The translations under genes were made by a program, and so were the position numbers. From positions 1-63,009 of the forward strand of contig NZ_VOOS01000007.1 of assembly GCF_007993035.1 (NCBI RefSeq): a stretch of DNA of 63,009 bases. Reading direction: 5' to 3'. Under the pieces are notes generated by a model. It searched no databases and had not been told where the DNA came from. It was given only the letters and a program-made list of their open reading frames with translations. Each line of letters starts with the position of its first letter. Positions within the stretch are counted from its first letter, which is position 1. Of this stretch, positions 17,777 to 26,704 are shown piece after piece. The stretch is from Vicingus serpentipes. Lineage in GTDB: Bacteria > Bacteroidota > Bacteroidia > Flavobacteriales_E > Vicingaceae.

Positions 17777-18364
17777 ATGATACTTTCAAACCTTTCGGAA
17801 AAAGAACTAATTAATGCCTATATAAAAGGTAACGAATTAGCTATTGAACAACTTATTTTAACCCATAAAAATAAAGTTTACTCTTACATCTATTATAAAA
17901 TAAAAGATGAAGATTTAGCTGAAGATATTTTTCAAGATACTTTTATAAAAGCTATTAATACCATAAAAAAAGGGAAATATAATGATGAAGGTAAATTTTT
18001 ACCTTGGGTAATGCGAATTGCACATAATTTAATTATTGACCACTATAGAAAAAATAGTAGAATGCCAATGGTTAAAGGAAATAGTGAATTTGACATTTTT
18101 GATATTATCCCTTCAAATGATAAAAACAAGCATGAACAAATTGAAGCCGAACAAATTCATGATAGGTTAAAAAAATTGGTAAAACACTTACCACACGACC
18201 AAAAAGAAGTTTTAATGATGCGAATTTATTTTGATATGAGTTTTAAAGAAATTTCGGAAATGACCAATGTCAGTATCAATACTGCTTTAGGTAGAATGCG
18301 TTATGCTTTAATAAATCTTAGAAAAATGGCTGAAGAAAAAAACATAACTTATTCTATTAGTTGA
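17777..18364 (+). CDS. ECF-type RNA polymerase sigma factor
   Basis: 195 residues. Region 2 spans roughly 10-85, with the DLAEDIFQDTFIKA core and the DNA-melting segment FLPWVMRIAHNLIIDHYRK. Region 4 spans about 130-185, with HDQKEVLMMRIYFDMSFKEI and the helix-turn-helix NVSINTALGRMRYALINLR. No anti-sigma gene is adjacent; instead a 64-residue protein follows after a terminator-like hairpin. Target promoters are unknown. Confidence 0.93.
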   Translation: MILSNLSEKELINAYIKGNELAIEQLILTHKNKVYSYIYYKIKDEDLAEDIFQDTFIKAINTIKKGKYNDEGKFLPWVMRIAHNLIIDHYRKNSRMPMVKGNSEFDIFDIIPSNDKNKHEQIEAEQIHDRLKKLVKHLPHDQKEVLMMRIYFDMSFKEISEMTNVSINTALGRMRYALINLRKMAEEKNITYSIS

Positions 18365-18389
18365 TAAATATTAAAACTTAAACCTCATC

Positions 18390-18417
18390 AATCCCAAATA
18401 TTTTATTTGGGATTTTT
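18390..18417 (+). terminator. Rho-independent terminator after the sigma factor gene
   Basis: Eleven-pair stem AATCCCAAATA / TATTTGGGATT (18390-18400 with 18404-18414), three-base loop, and a T run. It separates the sigma factor from the small downstream gene and may act as an attenuator between the two. Confidence 0.85.
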
Positions 18418-18480
18418 TGTTTGATACAATAAGTAAATAAATCTATCGTTAATTGTTTAAACTTATTTAAAATATAGCCT

Positions 18481-18675
18481 ATGCAAACTTTTACTCATTT
18501 AGATTTTTTACAATTAACATCGAAAGAAAAAAAGTTAAAATCAGAAATAACTGAAAATGTGAAAAACGTAAAATCACCAAAACAACAAACTATCAACAAT
18601 ATTTTAAATTACTCTAAAGCATTAAGCATAAGAGAATCTAAACATATTGAACACATTGAAATAGTTTTAAATTAA
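18481..18675 (+). CDS. Small sigma-factor-linked conserved protein
   Basis: 64 residues, soluble and Lys-rich. The C-terminal half, INNILNYSKALSIRESKHIE then IEIVLN, matches a pattern I recall in short proteins encoded immediately after ECF sigma factors across Bacteroidota, where the last residues are typically a hydrophobic V-L-N. No signal peptide or membrane segment. The conserved location argues for a role with the sigma factor, but no function is known to me and it is not a classical anti-sigma factor. Confidence 0.75.
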   Translation: MQTFTHLDFLQLTSKEKKLKSEITENVKNVKSPKQQTINNILNYSKALSIRESKHIEHIEIVLN

Positions 18676-18680
18676 AACAC

Positions 18681-18707
18681 AAAATCCCGCTGAGTGCGGG
18701 ATTTTTT
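18681..18707 (+). terminator. Rho-independent terminator
   Basis: Ten-pair stem AAAATCCCGC / GCGGGATTTT (18681-18690 with 18696-18705), five-base loop, ending in T residues, six bases after the small sigma-linked gene. Confidence 0.88.
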
Positions 18708-18746
18708 AATTTACCTCAGTTCATTTTATTAATATTGCTGAGTATA

Positions 18747-19487
18747 ATGAATTTTAAATTTTCAATAGCACTATTTCTTAGTCTTACTCTTTTAACCCTA
18801 TCGTTAAAAGCACAACAAGACAGCGCAAAAACTGAGACAACTAAACCTAAAAATGTATTCATAAAAAAAGCTGCAATTCCTTCAGTTTTAATTATAAGTG
18901 GATTGTCATTAAACAGAAGTGTTTTTGAAAAAAACTTAAACAGAGATTTAAGAAATAAAGTAGGAAATGATTATGAATTTAGGATTGACGACTATATACA
19001 ATATGCTCCTATTGCTGAAATGTACATTGCAGATGCTTTAGGAATTAAAGCCAAAAACCATTGGTTTGACCAAACTAAAAATTTAGCTTTTAGCAACCTT
19101 TTCACTGCTATTGTTATCCATTCCATTAAACGTGGCATGAACAAAACCCGCCCTAATGGTTCTGGGCATTCTTTCCCTTCTGGACATACAGCAACAGCTT
19201 TTACAGGTGCAACTGTTTTATTTCAAGAATTTAAAGAAACTAATTCGGTGCTTGCCTATAGTGGATTTGCTTTTGCTACTACAACCGGAACTTTTAGAAT
19301 GATTAACAACGCACATTGGTTTTCTGATGTGTTAGCTGGTGCTGGAATTAGTATATTAATGACCAACATCGTTTACCAAATTGAGCCACTTAAAAACTGG
19401 AATCCCTTTAAAAAGAATAATAATGTCTCTCTAATTCCTTATTTCAATGAAAATGAAACAGGAATCTATTTAACCAAACGGTTTTAG
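18747..19487 (+). CDS. PAP2-superfamily phosphatase (secreted)
   Basis: 246 residues when started at the ATG at 18747, which gives a clean signal peptide ending in LKAQ; an upstream in-frame TTG at 18735 is less likely. The three phosphatase motifs are KRGMNKTRP (KX6RP), then GHSFPSGHTATAF (PSGH) and NNAHWFSDVLAGAG (SRxxxxxHxxxD-like). Family role: dephosphorylation of lipid pyrophosphates or phosphatidates, for instance undecaprenyl pyrophosphate or LPS lipid A. Its 3' end overlaps by four bases with a second PAP2 gene on the other strand. Confidence 0.88.
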   Translation: MNFKFSIALFLSLTLLTLSLKAQQDSAKTETTKPKNVFIKKAAIPSVLIISGLSLNRSVFEKNLNRDLRNKVGNDYEFRIDDYIQYAPIAEMYIADALGIKAKNHWFDQTKNLAFSNLFTAIVIHSIKRGMNKTRPNGSGHSFPSGHTATAFTGATVLFQEFKETNSVLAYSGFAFATTTGTFRMINNAHWFSDVLAGAGISILMTNIVYQIEPLKNWNPFKKNNNVSLIPYFNENETGIYLTKRF

Positions 19488-20434
19488 AAAACTACTCTAG
19501 CACCTAACATTGGCTGGCCTAAAAAACTTGTAACAGTGAGCTCTGGAGTATATTTAGTTTTATTATAAGAAAACTTTTTATTTTCAACTTTTGTAATTCT
19601 TCTGTTTGAAGAAACTGTACCAACTGCATAACCAATTAAAATTCCCAACGGATAATCTCCAGCCCAATGAACTCCACTATTCATCATTTCAACTCCAAGC
19701 AATCCCATCATAGTATAACCAACTGGTTTAATCCATTTTACTTCCGGATAATTTCTTGCTATAACAGTAAATGTTGCCGTTAAAGTTGCCATATGACCAG
19801 ATGGGAACGCATCATAATTAGGTGTGTTTACCATATACTCTTTTAAATTTGGAAAAAACTGCCATTTACCACCATCAACAACAGCTCTATTTGGTGTTTG
19901 CCTCCCAAATACTCTTTTCAAACCTTGAGTCATTACGCCTAGCGTTAAAATGCTTTCGCCTATTTCTACAGAAGTATGAATAGCTCGATAATCTTTTTTA
20001 ATAAGACCTGTTACTAAAAGACCTGTTGCATAAACCATAGAAGTATTCCCATGACCTAAGTGATAATAAAAGGAAGAAATGTTAGTCGGAAAATCCATCC
20101 CTCCTATTAGCTTTTTATAGCGATGACTTCTCGAAAGGCCAACGTTTGCAGAAATATTTTGAGTATGATTTACTAAATCTTGATCTAAAGGTATAAGTAC
20201 CGCTGTTAAAGCAGCTGTAATTCCTAATAACTTTGCCCCATCTTTTGTTGCAATTCCTTTTCCTAAATCGACATAGTTTTTAGGGATGTTTACAAATAAA
20301 TCAAAAAATCTTGGTTTGCTATAACCGTATTGAAGCTCTTCAGTAATTTGATGAAACTGTAAATTAGAAGTATCTGTTTGAGCAAAGCAACTCAAACAAC
20401 TAAAAAAAACGTATAAACTAAATACTATCTTCAT
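19484..20434 (-). CDS. PAP2-superfamily phosphatase (second copy, convergent)
   Basis: 316 residues from the ATG at 20434; a TTG 15 bases upstream is a weaker alternative. A signal peptide ends near CFAQ. The motifs are LKRVFGRQTPNR (KX6RP-type with the expected spacing), FPSGHMATLTATF and NSGVHWAGDYPLGILIG. It is longer than its neighbour at the N-terminus (about 100 extra residues), so the pair are paralogs rather than a recent tandem duplication. It probably acts on lipid phosphates at the envelope; substrate is unknown. Confidence 0.86.
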   Translation of the reverse strand: MKIVFSLYVFFSCLSCFAQTDTSNLQFHQITEELQYGYSKPRFFDLFVNIPKNYVDLGKGIATKDGAKLLGITAALTAVLIPLDQDLVNHTQNISANVGLSRSHRYKKLIGGMDFPTNISSFYYHLGHGNTSMVYATGLLVTGLIKKDYRAIHTSVEIGESILTLGVMTQGLKRVFGRQTPNRAVVDGGKWQFFPNLKEYMVNTPNYDAFPSGHMATLTATFTVIARNYPEVKWIKPVGYTMMGLLGVEMMNSGVHWAGDYPLGILIGYAVGTVSSNRRITKVENKKFSYNKTKYTPELTVTSFLGQPMLGARVVF

Positions 20435-20522
20435 AAAATTACAATACAATATTAATAGGTTTTTTTAACTTCTAAAATAAAACATTCACATTTGTTCTCT
20501 TCTACTACTTTCTTTTTATTGT

Positions 20523-20530
20523 TAGCTTTG
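20523..20530 (+). promoter_or_regulatory. Promoter -7 element (TAGCTTTG)
   Basis: Exact match to Bacteroidota TAnnTTTG, 27 bases before the ATG of the LtaS-like gene. No well-spaced -33 TTG is evident. Confidence 0.45.
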
Positions 20531-20557
20531 TAATCTTAAAATTTATTAAGACTATAA

Positions 20558-22543
20558 ATGAATTTACTTTTTAACTTATTCAATCATAAAAGGTACTCTT
20601 TATTGTATTTTTATGCCTTATTCTTTTTGATTCTTTCTGGAGCAATTCGTATCATTTTTTATTTTTGGTCTATACAAGATATTGATTTTTCAATCATTAA
20701 TTTAATTCGAATTATTTTCACTGGTTTATTTTTTGATGTAGGAACAATCTCTTATTTCTTAATTCCTTACACCCTATACCTTTTTGTATTACCCAATAAA
20801 CTAATAGGTGGAAAAATAGATAAAAGCATAACTTATTTTTCTTATGCTTTAGGACTAATCATTTTTACTTTTTCATTTTTAGCGGAATTTACCTTTTGGG
20901 AAGAGTTTAAGACTCGATTTAATTTTATTGCTGTTGATTACTTAGTCTACACTTACGAAGTTGTTGAAAATATCAATCAATCTTATCCTATGCCAATATT
21001 AATAAGTGGCATTCTATTAATTGTTGGAATATTCATTTTTATTACTGCAAAGCTTAAAGTTTTTAATGCCGCATTTTCAAATACAACACCACTTAAACAA
21101 CGTATACCAATAACAGTTTTAGTAATTTCTACTTCTATTTTATTTACTTCTTTCATTAGCAATAAAAATGCTGAATGGTCAATTAACAGATATGAAAATG
21201 AATTAAGTAAAGCTGGTATTTATTCTTTTTTTGCAGCTTTTAGAAATAACGAATTAAGTTACCCTGATTTTTATATTACTCAAGATATTGATAAGTCATT
21301 TAAAACCATAAAAAATATTACGTTAGCTAAAAACGAATCTTATATACCAAACAATAATTTAGGTTTAAAAAGGCAAGTAAAAAATGTTGGAGAAGAACTA
21401 AAACCAAATGTAGTTTTTATTTGTATTGAAAGTTTTAGCGCTTCCTATATGAAACGTTTTGGAAACCAAGAAGGAATAACCCCTTACTTAGATTCATTAG
21501 CACAACACAGCATCTTTTTTACCAACTTATTTGCAACAGGAACAAGAACTGTAAGAGGGATGGAGGCGATAACACTTTCTGTTCCTCCTTCACCTGGAAG
21601 AAGCATTGTAAAAAGAACTGAAAACACAGATTTATTCAACATTGGAAGCATATTCAAACAAAAAGATTATAAGAATGTTTTCTTTTATGGAGGAGATGGT
21701 TATTTCGACAATATGAATCAGTTTTTTGGAGGTAACGGTTTTGATATTGTTGATAGAGGCCGAGGTTATTTAATGGGTGATGAATTTACATCTAAGCGAA
21801 CTAATATAGAAGACAACGAGGTTCAATTTGAAAATGCTTGGGGTGTTTGTGACGAAGACATCTATAATAAAGTATTAAAAGAAGCAGATTTAAACTACCA
21901 ACAAAATCAACCTTTCTTTAATTTCATCATGACTACTTCAAATCATAGACCTTTTACTTACCCTGAAGGAAGAATAGATATACCCTCTAAAACTGGGAGA
22001 GGTGGTGCTGTAAAATATACTGATTATGCTATTAATGATTTTATAAAAAAAGCGCAACAAAAACCATGGTTTAAGAATACTGTTTTTGTAATTATGTCTG
22101 ACCATTGTGCTTCAAGTGCAGGAAGACAAGAATTAGATGCATCAAAATATCATATTCCTGCTTTAATTTATAATCTACCAATTGATAGTGCTTATGAAGT
22201 AAATAAAATGTGTTCTCAAATAGATTTATTCCCTACTGTTTTTGGTTATTTAAATTGGTCTTATTATACTCAGTTATTTGGTAGAGATGTTAATTTAATG
22301 GAAGCTAAAGATGAAAGAGCTTTTGTAGGGAATTATAGAAAAATGGGCTACTTAAAAGGGGACAACCTTACCGTCTTAGGAGACCAAAAAGTAGCAAACT
22401 TCTACATTTGGAATAGAGCAACTAATGATTTAAACCTAACCGATAAAAATAAAACCTTAATAGAAGAAGCTATCTCCTTCTACCAAGGACAAGATTATTT
22501 ATACCAAAATGGTTTGTTAAAAATAGATAAGTTGCTTCCTTAA
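20558..22543 (+). CDS. LtaS-like phosphoglycerol transferase (sulfatase fold, membrane)
   Basis: 661 residues. The N-terminal ~200 residues hold five hydrophobic membrane segments, followed by a large extracytoplasmic alkaline-phosphatase/sulfatase-type domain: PNVVFICIESFSASYMKRFG (metal Glu), GTRTVRGMEA with the candidate nucleophile Thr at about 329-331, and FVIMSDHCASSAG (Asp/His metal ligands). This architecture is that of lipoteichoic acid synthase, which transfers phosphoglycerol from phosphatidylglycerol. In a diderm the acceptor is more likely an envelope glycan or glycolipid. Its 3' end overlaps the convergent ridA by four bases. Confidence 0.87.
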   Translation: MNLLFNLFNHKRYSLLYFYALFFLILSGAIRIIFYFWSIQDIDFSIINLIRIIFTGLFFDVGTISYFLIPYTLYLFVLPNKLIGGKIDKSITYFSYALGLIIFTFSFLAEFTFWEEFKTRFNFIAVDYLVYTYEVVENINQSYPMPILISGILLIVGIFIFITAKLKVFNAAFSNTTPLKQRIPITVLVISTSILFTSFISNKNAEWSINRYENELSKAGIYSFFAAFRNNELSYPDFYITQDIDKSFKTIKNITLAKNESYIPNNNLGLKRQVKNVGEELKPNVVFICIESFSASYMKRFGNQEGITPYLDSLAQHSIFFTNLFATGTRTVRGMEAITLSVPPSPGRSIVKRTENTDLFNIGSIFKQKDYKNVFFYGGDGYFDNMNQFFGGNGFDIVDRGRGYLMGDEFTSKRTNIEDNEVQFENAWGVCDEDIYNKVLKEADLNYQQNQPFFNFIMTTSNHRPFTYPEGRIDIPSKTGRGGAVKYTDYAINDFIKKAQQKPWFKNTVFVIMSDHCASSAGRQELDASKYHIPALIYNLPIDSAYEVNKMCSQIDLFPTVFGYLNWSYYTQLFGRDVNLMEAKDERAFVGNYRKMGYLKGDNLTVLGDQKVANFYIWNRATNDLNLTDKNKTLIEEAISFYQGQDYLYQNGLLKIDKLLP

Positions 22544-22917
22544 TCTATTGCTATTGCAGAAATTTCTACATTTACATTTTTAGGAAGACATGCAACTTCT
22601 ACAGTTTCTCTAGCTGGAAAATCACTTGAGAAATAACTTCCATAAACTTCATTTATTTTTCCAAAATTATTCATATCCGAAATGAATATGGAACATTTTA
22701 TCACATTAGAAAAATCCATATCAGCTGCATTTAGAACAGCTTTTAAGTTTTCCATTACCATTTTAGTTTCATTCTCTATTGTATCCATCACTAATTCATT
22801 GCTTGATGGATTTATCGCTATTTGTCCGGAAGTATATAAAGTATTACCAACTTTTATTGCTTGATTATATGGTCCAATTGGAGCTGGTGCATTTGATGTA
22901 TTGATTATTTTTTTCAT
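22540..22917 (-). CDS. ridA: RidA family enamine/imine deaminase
   Basis: 125 residues, the family's normal length. Signatures include NAPAPIGPYNQAIKVGNTLY near the start, SGQIAI in the middle and FPARETVEVACLPKNVNVEI with the catalytic Arg toward the end. It hydrolyses reactive 2-aminoacrylate and similar enamine intermediates in the cytoplasm. It stands as a single gene, with a bidirectional hairpin terminator upstream separating it from the M4 peptidase gene. Confidence 0.94.
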   Translation of the reverse strand: MKKIINTSNAPAPIGPYNQAIKVGNTLYTSGQIAINPSSNELVMDTIENETKMVMENLKAVLNAADMDFSNVIKCSIFISDMNNFGKINEVYGSYFSSDFPARETVEVACLPKNVNVEISAIAID

Positions 22918-22947
22918 AGTCTGTTTTTTTTATAAAAGTATAAAACA

Positions 22948-22979
22948 AAAAAAGAGCTTTATTAAATAAAGCTCTTTTT
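22948..22979 (-). terminator. Bidirectional hairpin terminator downstream of the M4 peptidase gene
   Basis: AAAGAGCTTTATT / AATAAAGCTCTTT stem (22951-22963 with 22965-22977; the innermost pairs must open to form the loop) flanked by A on one side and T on the other. It terminates the leftward peptidase transcript, whose stop codon is at 23000. Confidence 0.8.
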
Positions 22980-22999
22980 CTTAAAAAATTATGTTGCTT

Positions 23000-25900
23000 T
23001 TATTTTACAATTTTATTTGAATAAGATGTTTCCTCATTTCTTAATGAGATAAAATATATCCCATTAGCTTGAGAAGCTAGGCTAATGAATTTTCTAACAT
23101 TAGATTCTTCAACATTTAGTTGTTCTTGATAAACAACCTGACCAACAGTATTATATACAGATAGATCATAAATCCCTTTCTCTAAATCTTTTAAATTCAT
23201 TTCTAAATTATTTGAAAACGAATTAAAGTAAGATTTAATACCTGATGAATTAGATGATAAATCATCGATTCCTGTACATAAATTAACATCGGCTAAAACA
23301 GGCGTCCTAGGGCTTGTACAATCAGGTCCTTTTACTTGCCAATCATAGAAATAATAATAGTATGATAATCCAGCACTACTGTTTTTTATTGATCCTAATC
23401 CATTAATTGAATATGGATAATTAACACCTGCATTATTCCGATATAAATCTTTTGTAGTTGATCCACCAGACAACACTAATTGGTAATCAGTTCCTGGAGG
23501 AACAGTAAATAACAAATAAAAAGTTTTTAAGCCTGCAGAAACACTTTGAGTCTTACTTCCTATTACTGTTCCAAACTTATCTTTTAACTGAACCGTCCTA
23601 GGTCCAGATGACTGAGCATAAACTTGAACTGTTTGAATAAACATTTCTTGATAAACATCAAAAACTAAATATTGTTCGTTATCTAGATAGTTACCTCCTC
23701 CTGAGTTATCTAATTTTCCTAAACTTTCTAATTGTGCCTCAATTACATCTTCAACATAATAAGTTGTAGGTGCATTTAATATAGGTGTATTGTAAGAATT
23801 TCCAGTAGTTAAAACCGTTGTACTTGATGGAGAATCATACCAATTTAACAAACCTGTTCCAGTTGCTGTTAAATTTGCTGGGTTACCCTCACAAATACTA
23901 TCTCCTTGTACAACTGGAGCATCAGGCATATTTATGTAGATATAATTAGATTTTGTTTCTATTCCTGAACCAATCAAATTAGTTGCTGTTAACTGAACAG
24001 TATATAACCCTGGAGAAGTATATATGTGAGTAGGGTTTTGAGAAGTGGAATTAGTTCCATCACCAAAATCCCATTGCCAATCAGTAGGTCCATTTGATGA
24101 TAAATCTGTAAAATTAACCTCTCCTGTACAAGTAGTATCTGCATCAACAATAAAATCAACAGTTGGAGCTGCTGTAGCAACATCACATGACCATTCTATT
24201 TCAAAACCAGATTCTTCTAATCCTCCATCAGATAAAAATGCAATTGTAATAGCACTACCTGAAGATGAAATTGTAGCTGCTGGTAAATTATTATTACAAA
24301 AAGTACCAATTAATGGAGATGAAGTTGTTGGCCCATCGTAAATTTTAAGATTATCATAATTACATATCGTTCCTCCTTGATCTCCCGCTTCAACGTCAAA
24401 CAAATTAATAGTTAAATTAACCTGCCCTGCTCCTGTTGGAGCTATTGTAACTTGAGATGTTTGATTAGCACCATATAATGAACATGGCCCGCCACTATCA
24501 AAAAGAGTTCCTGAACACTCAGTAATTGTTGAACTTCCTGAAGCTGCCATTACTGTTGTACATGCCAAATTTGAGTCAATATTTATGTAAGCAGTTTTTA
24601 TTTCTATATCATTTCCACAAGTAGCACCGCCATCAACAAATAATTCAACAGTATAAGAACCATAAGCATTATAAGTATGAGATGGAGATAAAGCAACACT
24701 GGTTCCTCCATCACCAAAATCCCAATCAAAAGTATTTCCGTTTACACTATTATTTGTAAAATCTACTGTAAATGGAACAGTACAAGATTCAACTAAACAA
24801 GCTTCAAAATCGCTAGCTGTAAAAGGTTGGTATTGTGCTCCCACTCCAACTGCATACCATGCATTTGTAACAGATTCTACTTGCGAAGTACAACCACCAA
24901 ATAAATCAATTGTTGATTGAATAGAAAAAAACCTTGCATCAGCATAATTTGAATTTGTTGTTAAATAAACTGTTAAATTTCTATATGCAATATCTCCTGC
25001 CACATCTAAACCTAAGGCATTTACGGTATATGTATCACCATTATCATTTGTTCCTGAACCTCCATCAACTAATAATACATACCAAAAATTTTGAACACCG
25101 CTATTTGTATGGACACCACCATTATCTCCTCCTGCTAAATCAGCCCAAAAACTACCAAAATAAGTATCAGGGTCTCCTTTAGAGTTAGGATTAGCCATAT
25201 TTCTAATTCCAGTGCCTCCTAAATCTTCACCCATAACCCAATTTGCTTGAGCTGGACGAGCTATATATTCTACTGATACACCAAAAATATCACTAAACGA
25301 TTCATTTAAAGCACCTGATTCTCCTTGATAAACCAAATTAGCTGTAAATGTTGTTAAGCCATGAGTAACCTCATGACCCGCTATATCTAAAGCTGTGAAA
25401 GGAGCATTTCCACTACTTCCATCACCATAAGTCATTCGTTGGCCATCCCAAAAAGCATTGCCATAATTTTGATCATAATGAACATAACTATCTAATCTAA
25501 ACCCATTGTTGTCTATACTGTTTCTTCCATGCTCATTTAAGTAATAGTCATAAGTCATTTCTGCTCCCCAATGTGCATCTGTAGCAAACTTATTTACTCC
25601 TCCAAGATTCCACGTTGCGCTATTGTTTGTAAAATCTGTAGCTGCTCCATAACTCGTCCCTTCATTACAATTAAAAGTTCGCACACCATTACCTCTTCCT
25701 GTTTCTTGCAATCTATAAACTCCTCCGCCAGTGTTATCACTAGTCATTGTTTGAGTACCACTATAACCTGTTACTGCTGTTCCAACTTCATCAACATGGT
25801 GAATTTTATTCTCAGACCAAAGAACTTCTCCGTTTATTGCATCGATATAAACTTCTTGACGAGACATTGGCTGATGAGCATATATGTTAAACTTATAGGC

Positions 25901-26500
25901 AAGTTTTAATTCACTTGATATTTCTCCACCTTTTGAAATCAACACTAAATCAGCTTTTGGGTAATAAGTAGCTTCATTGTTATCAGAAGCCCACTTTAAA
26001 TGTTTCTCCTCTCCCTCTAACTCCCACTTGTAAGTTTCTGCACCAACAAAAACTAACGCACTAGATAATGCAGATTCTTCATTAATAGAGTTTGTTAAAG
26101 TATTTATCTCCTTATCAAACAATTCTCCATTCATAGACTTTATCAATCCATTTTGAGTATGAACAATAAACATACTCAAACCAACAGGTATATTATTAAT
26201 AGTTTGACGATATCTATAATGAGTAAAACCTAAATTATCAGTTTCTACATTAATTAAATCTAATCCATAGTTATAATCCAATGGATAAAAATTATTTAAC
26301 CAAGAATTTAATTTATCAAAAGGCAATTCCTTTCCTTTTCTAAATTTTACATAATTAGGTATCGTTGAAAAATCTTTAAATCGAACAACTTCAGCTCCAC
26401 TAACCTTATCGTTAGCTCTTTTACCATATAGTTCGATTGATTTTGCTTGAATAGCTCCATAAGAATAGAATGCTATTAAAACAGCAATTAATTTACGCAT
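23000..26500 (-). CDS. T9SS-secreted M4 (thermolysin-like) metallopeptidase with PKD and CUB-like domains
   Basis: 1166 residues. After the signal peptide comes an FTP-type propeptide (about 30-230) and the catalytic domain: zinc site H376-E-V-T-H380, third zinc ligand E400 in GALNESFSD, and the transition-state His H464 in GGVHTNSG. Downstream are a first PKD domain (FDWDFGDGG), a CUB-like domain (YDNLKIYDGP), a second PKD domain (WDFGDGTNS), an Ig-like region and a C-terminal type A T9SS sorting domain ending in NKIVK. It is expected to be secreted across the outer membrane, matured by propeptide removal, and either released or anchored. It likely degrades extracellular protein; the CUB and PKD units probably bind substrate or surface. 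Confidence 0.92.
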   Translation of the reverse strand: MRKLIAVLIAFYSYGAIQAKSIELYGKRANDKVSGAEVVRFKDFSTIPNYVKFRKGKELPFDKLNSWLNNFYPLDYNYGLDLINVETDNLGFTHYRYRQTINNIPVGLSMFIVHTQNGLIKSMNGELFDKEINTLTNSINEESALSSALVFVGAETYKWELEGEEKHLKWASDNNEATYYPKADLVLISKGGEISSELKLAYKFNIYAHQPMSRQEVYIDAINGEVLWSENKIHHVDEVGTAVTGYSGTQTMTSDNTGGGVYRLQETGRGNGVRTFNCNEGTSYGAATDFTNNSATWNLGGVNKFATDAHWGAEMTYDYYLNEHGRNSIDNNGFRLDSYVHYDQNYGNAFWDGQRMTYGDGSSGNAPFTALDIAGHEVTHGLTTFTANLVYQGESGALNESFSDIFGVSVEYIARPAQANWVMGEDLGGTGIRNMANPNSKGDPDTYFGSFWADLAGGDNGGVHTNSGVQNFWYVLLVDGGSGTNDNGDTYTVNALGLDVAGDIAYRNLTVYLTTNSNYADARFFSIQSTIDLFGGCTSQVESVTNAWYAVGVGAQYQPFTASDFEACLVESCTVPFTVDFTNNSVNGNTFDWDFGDGGTSVALSPSHTYNAYGSYTVELFVDGGATCGNDIEIKTAYINIDSNLACTTVMAASGSSTITECSGTLFDSGGPCSLYGANQTSQVTIAPTGAGQVNLTINLFDVEAGDQGGTICNYDNLKIYDGPTTSSPLIGTFCNNNLPAATISSSGSAITIAFLSDGGLEESGFEIEWSCDVATAAPTVDFIVDADTTCTGEVNFTDLSSNGPTDWQWDFGDGTNSTSQNPTHIYTSPGLYTVQLTATNLIGSGIETKSNYIYINMPDAPVVQGDSICEGNPANLTATGTGLLNWYDSPSSTTVLTTGNSYNTPILNAPTTYYVEDVIEAQLESLGKLDNSGGGNYLDNEQYLVFDVYQEMFIQTVQVYAQSSGPRTVQLKDKFGTVIGSKTQSVSAGLKTFYLLFTVPPGTDYQLVLSGGSTTKDLYRNNAGVNYPYSINGLGSIKNSSAGLSYYYYFYDWQVKGPDCTSPRTPVLADVNLCTGIDDLSSNSSGIKSYFNSFSNNLEMNLKDLEKGIYDLSVYNTVGQVVYQEQLNVEESNVRKFISLASQANGIYFISLRNEETSYSNKIVK

Positions 26501-26660
26501 ATTAAAATTTGTGTTTAGTTAGTTGAAGCTAAAATTAACATTTTAACATATGACTAATAAATACAAGTTGCTTTATTATTGGAAAGTTGACTTTCGAATC
26601 AGAGTCTTTATTTTTAAAAAAAATAATCGTTTTTTGTTTAATATTTAACTATAAAAAGAG

Positions 26661-26668
26661 TACTTTTG
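26661..26668 (+). promoter_or_regulatory. Promoter -7 element (TACTTTTG)
   Basis: Exact TAnnTTTG match 37 bases before the ATG of the anchor-J-like gene, with a TTTG about 24 bases further upstream that is slightly too distant for an ideal -33 box. Confidence 0.55.
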
Positions 26669-26704
26669 TAGCATAAATTTAAATTAATCTTTAAACTAAT
26701 AATT

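Noticed and set aside
24934-25909. Plus-strand ORFs of 82 and 112 residues opposite the M4 peptidase gene
   Set aside because: They lie wholly within a well-supported metallopeptidase on the other strand, with Leu/His- or Ser/Cys-rich compositions typical of antisense frames.
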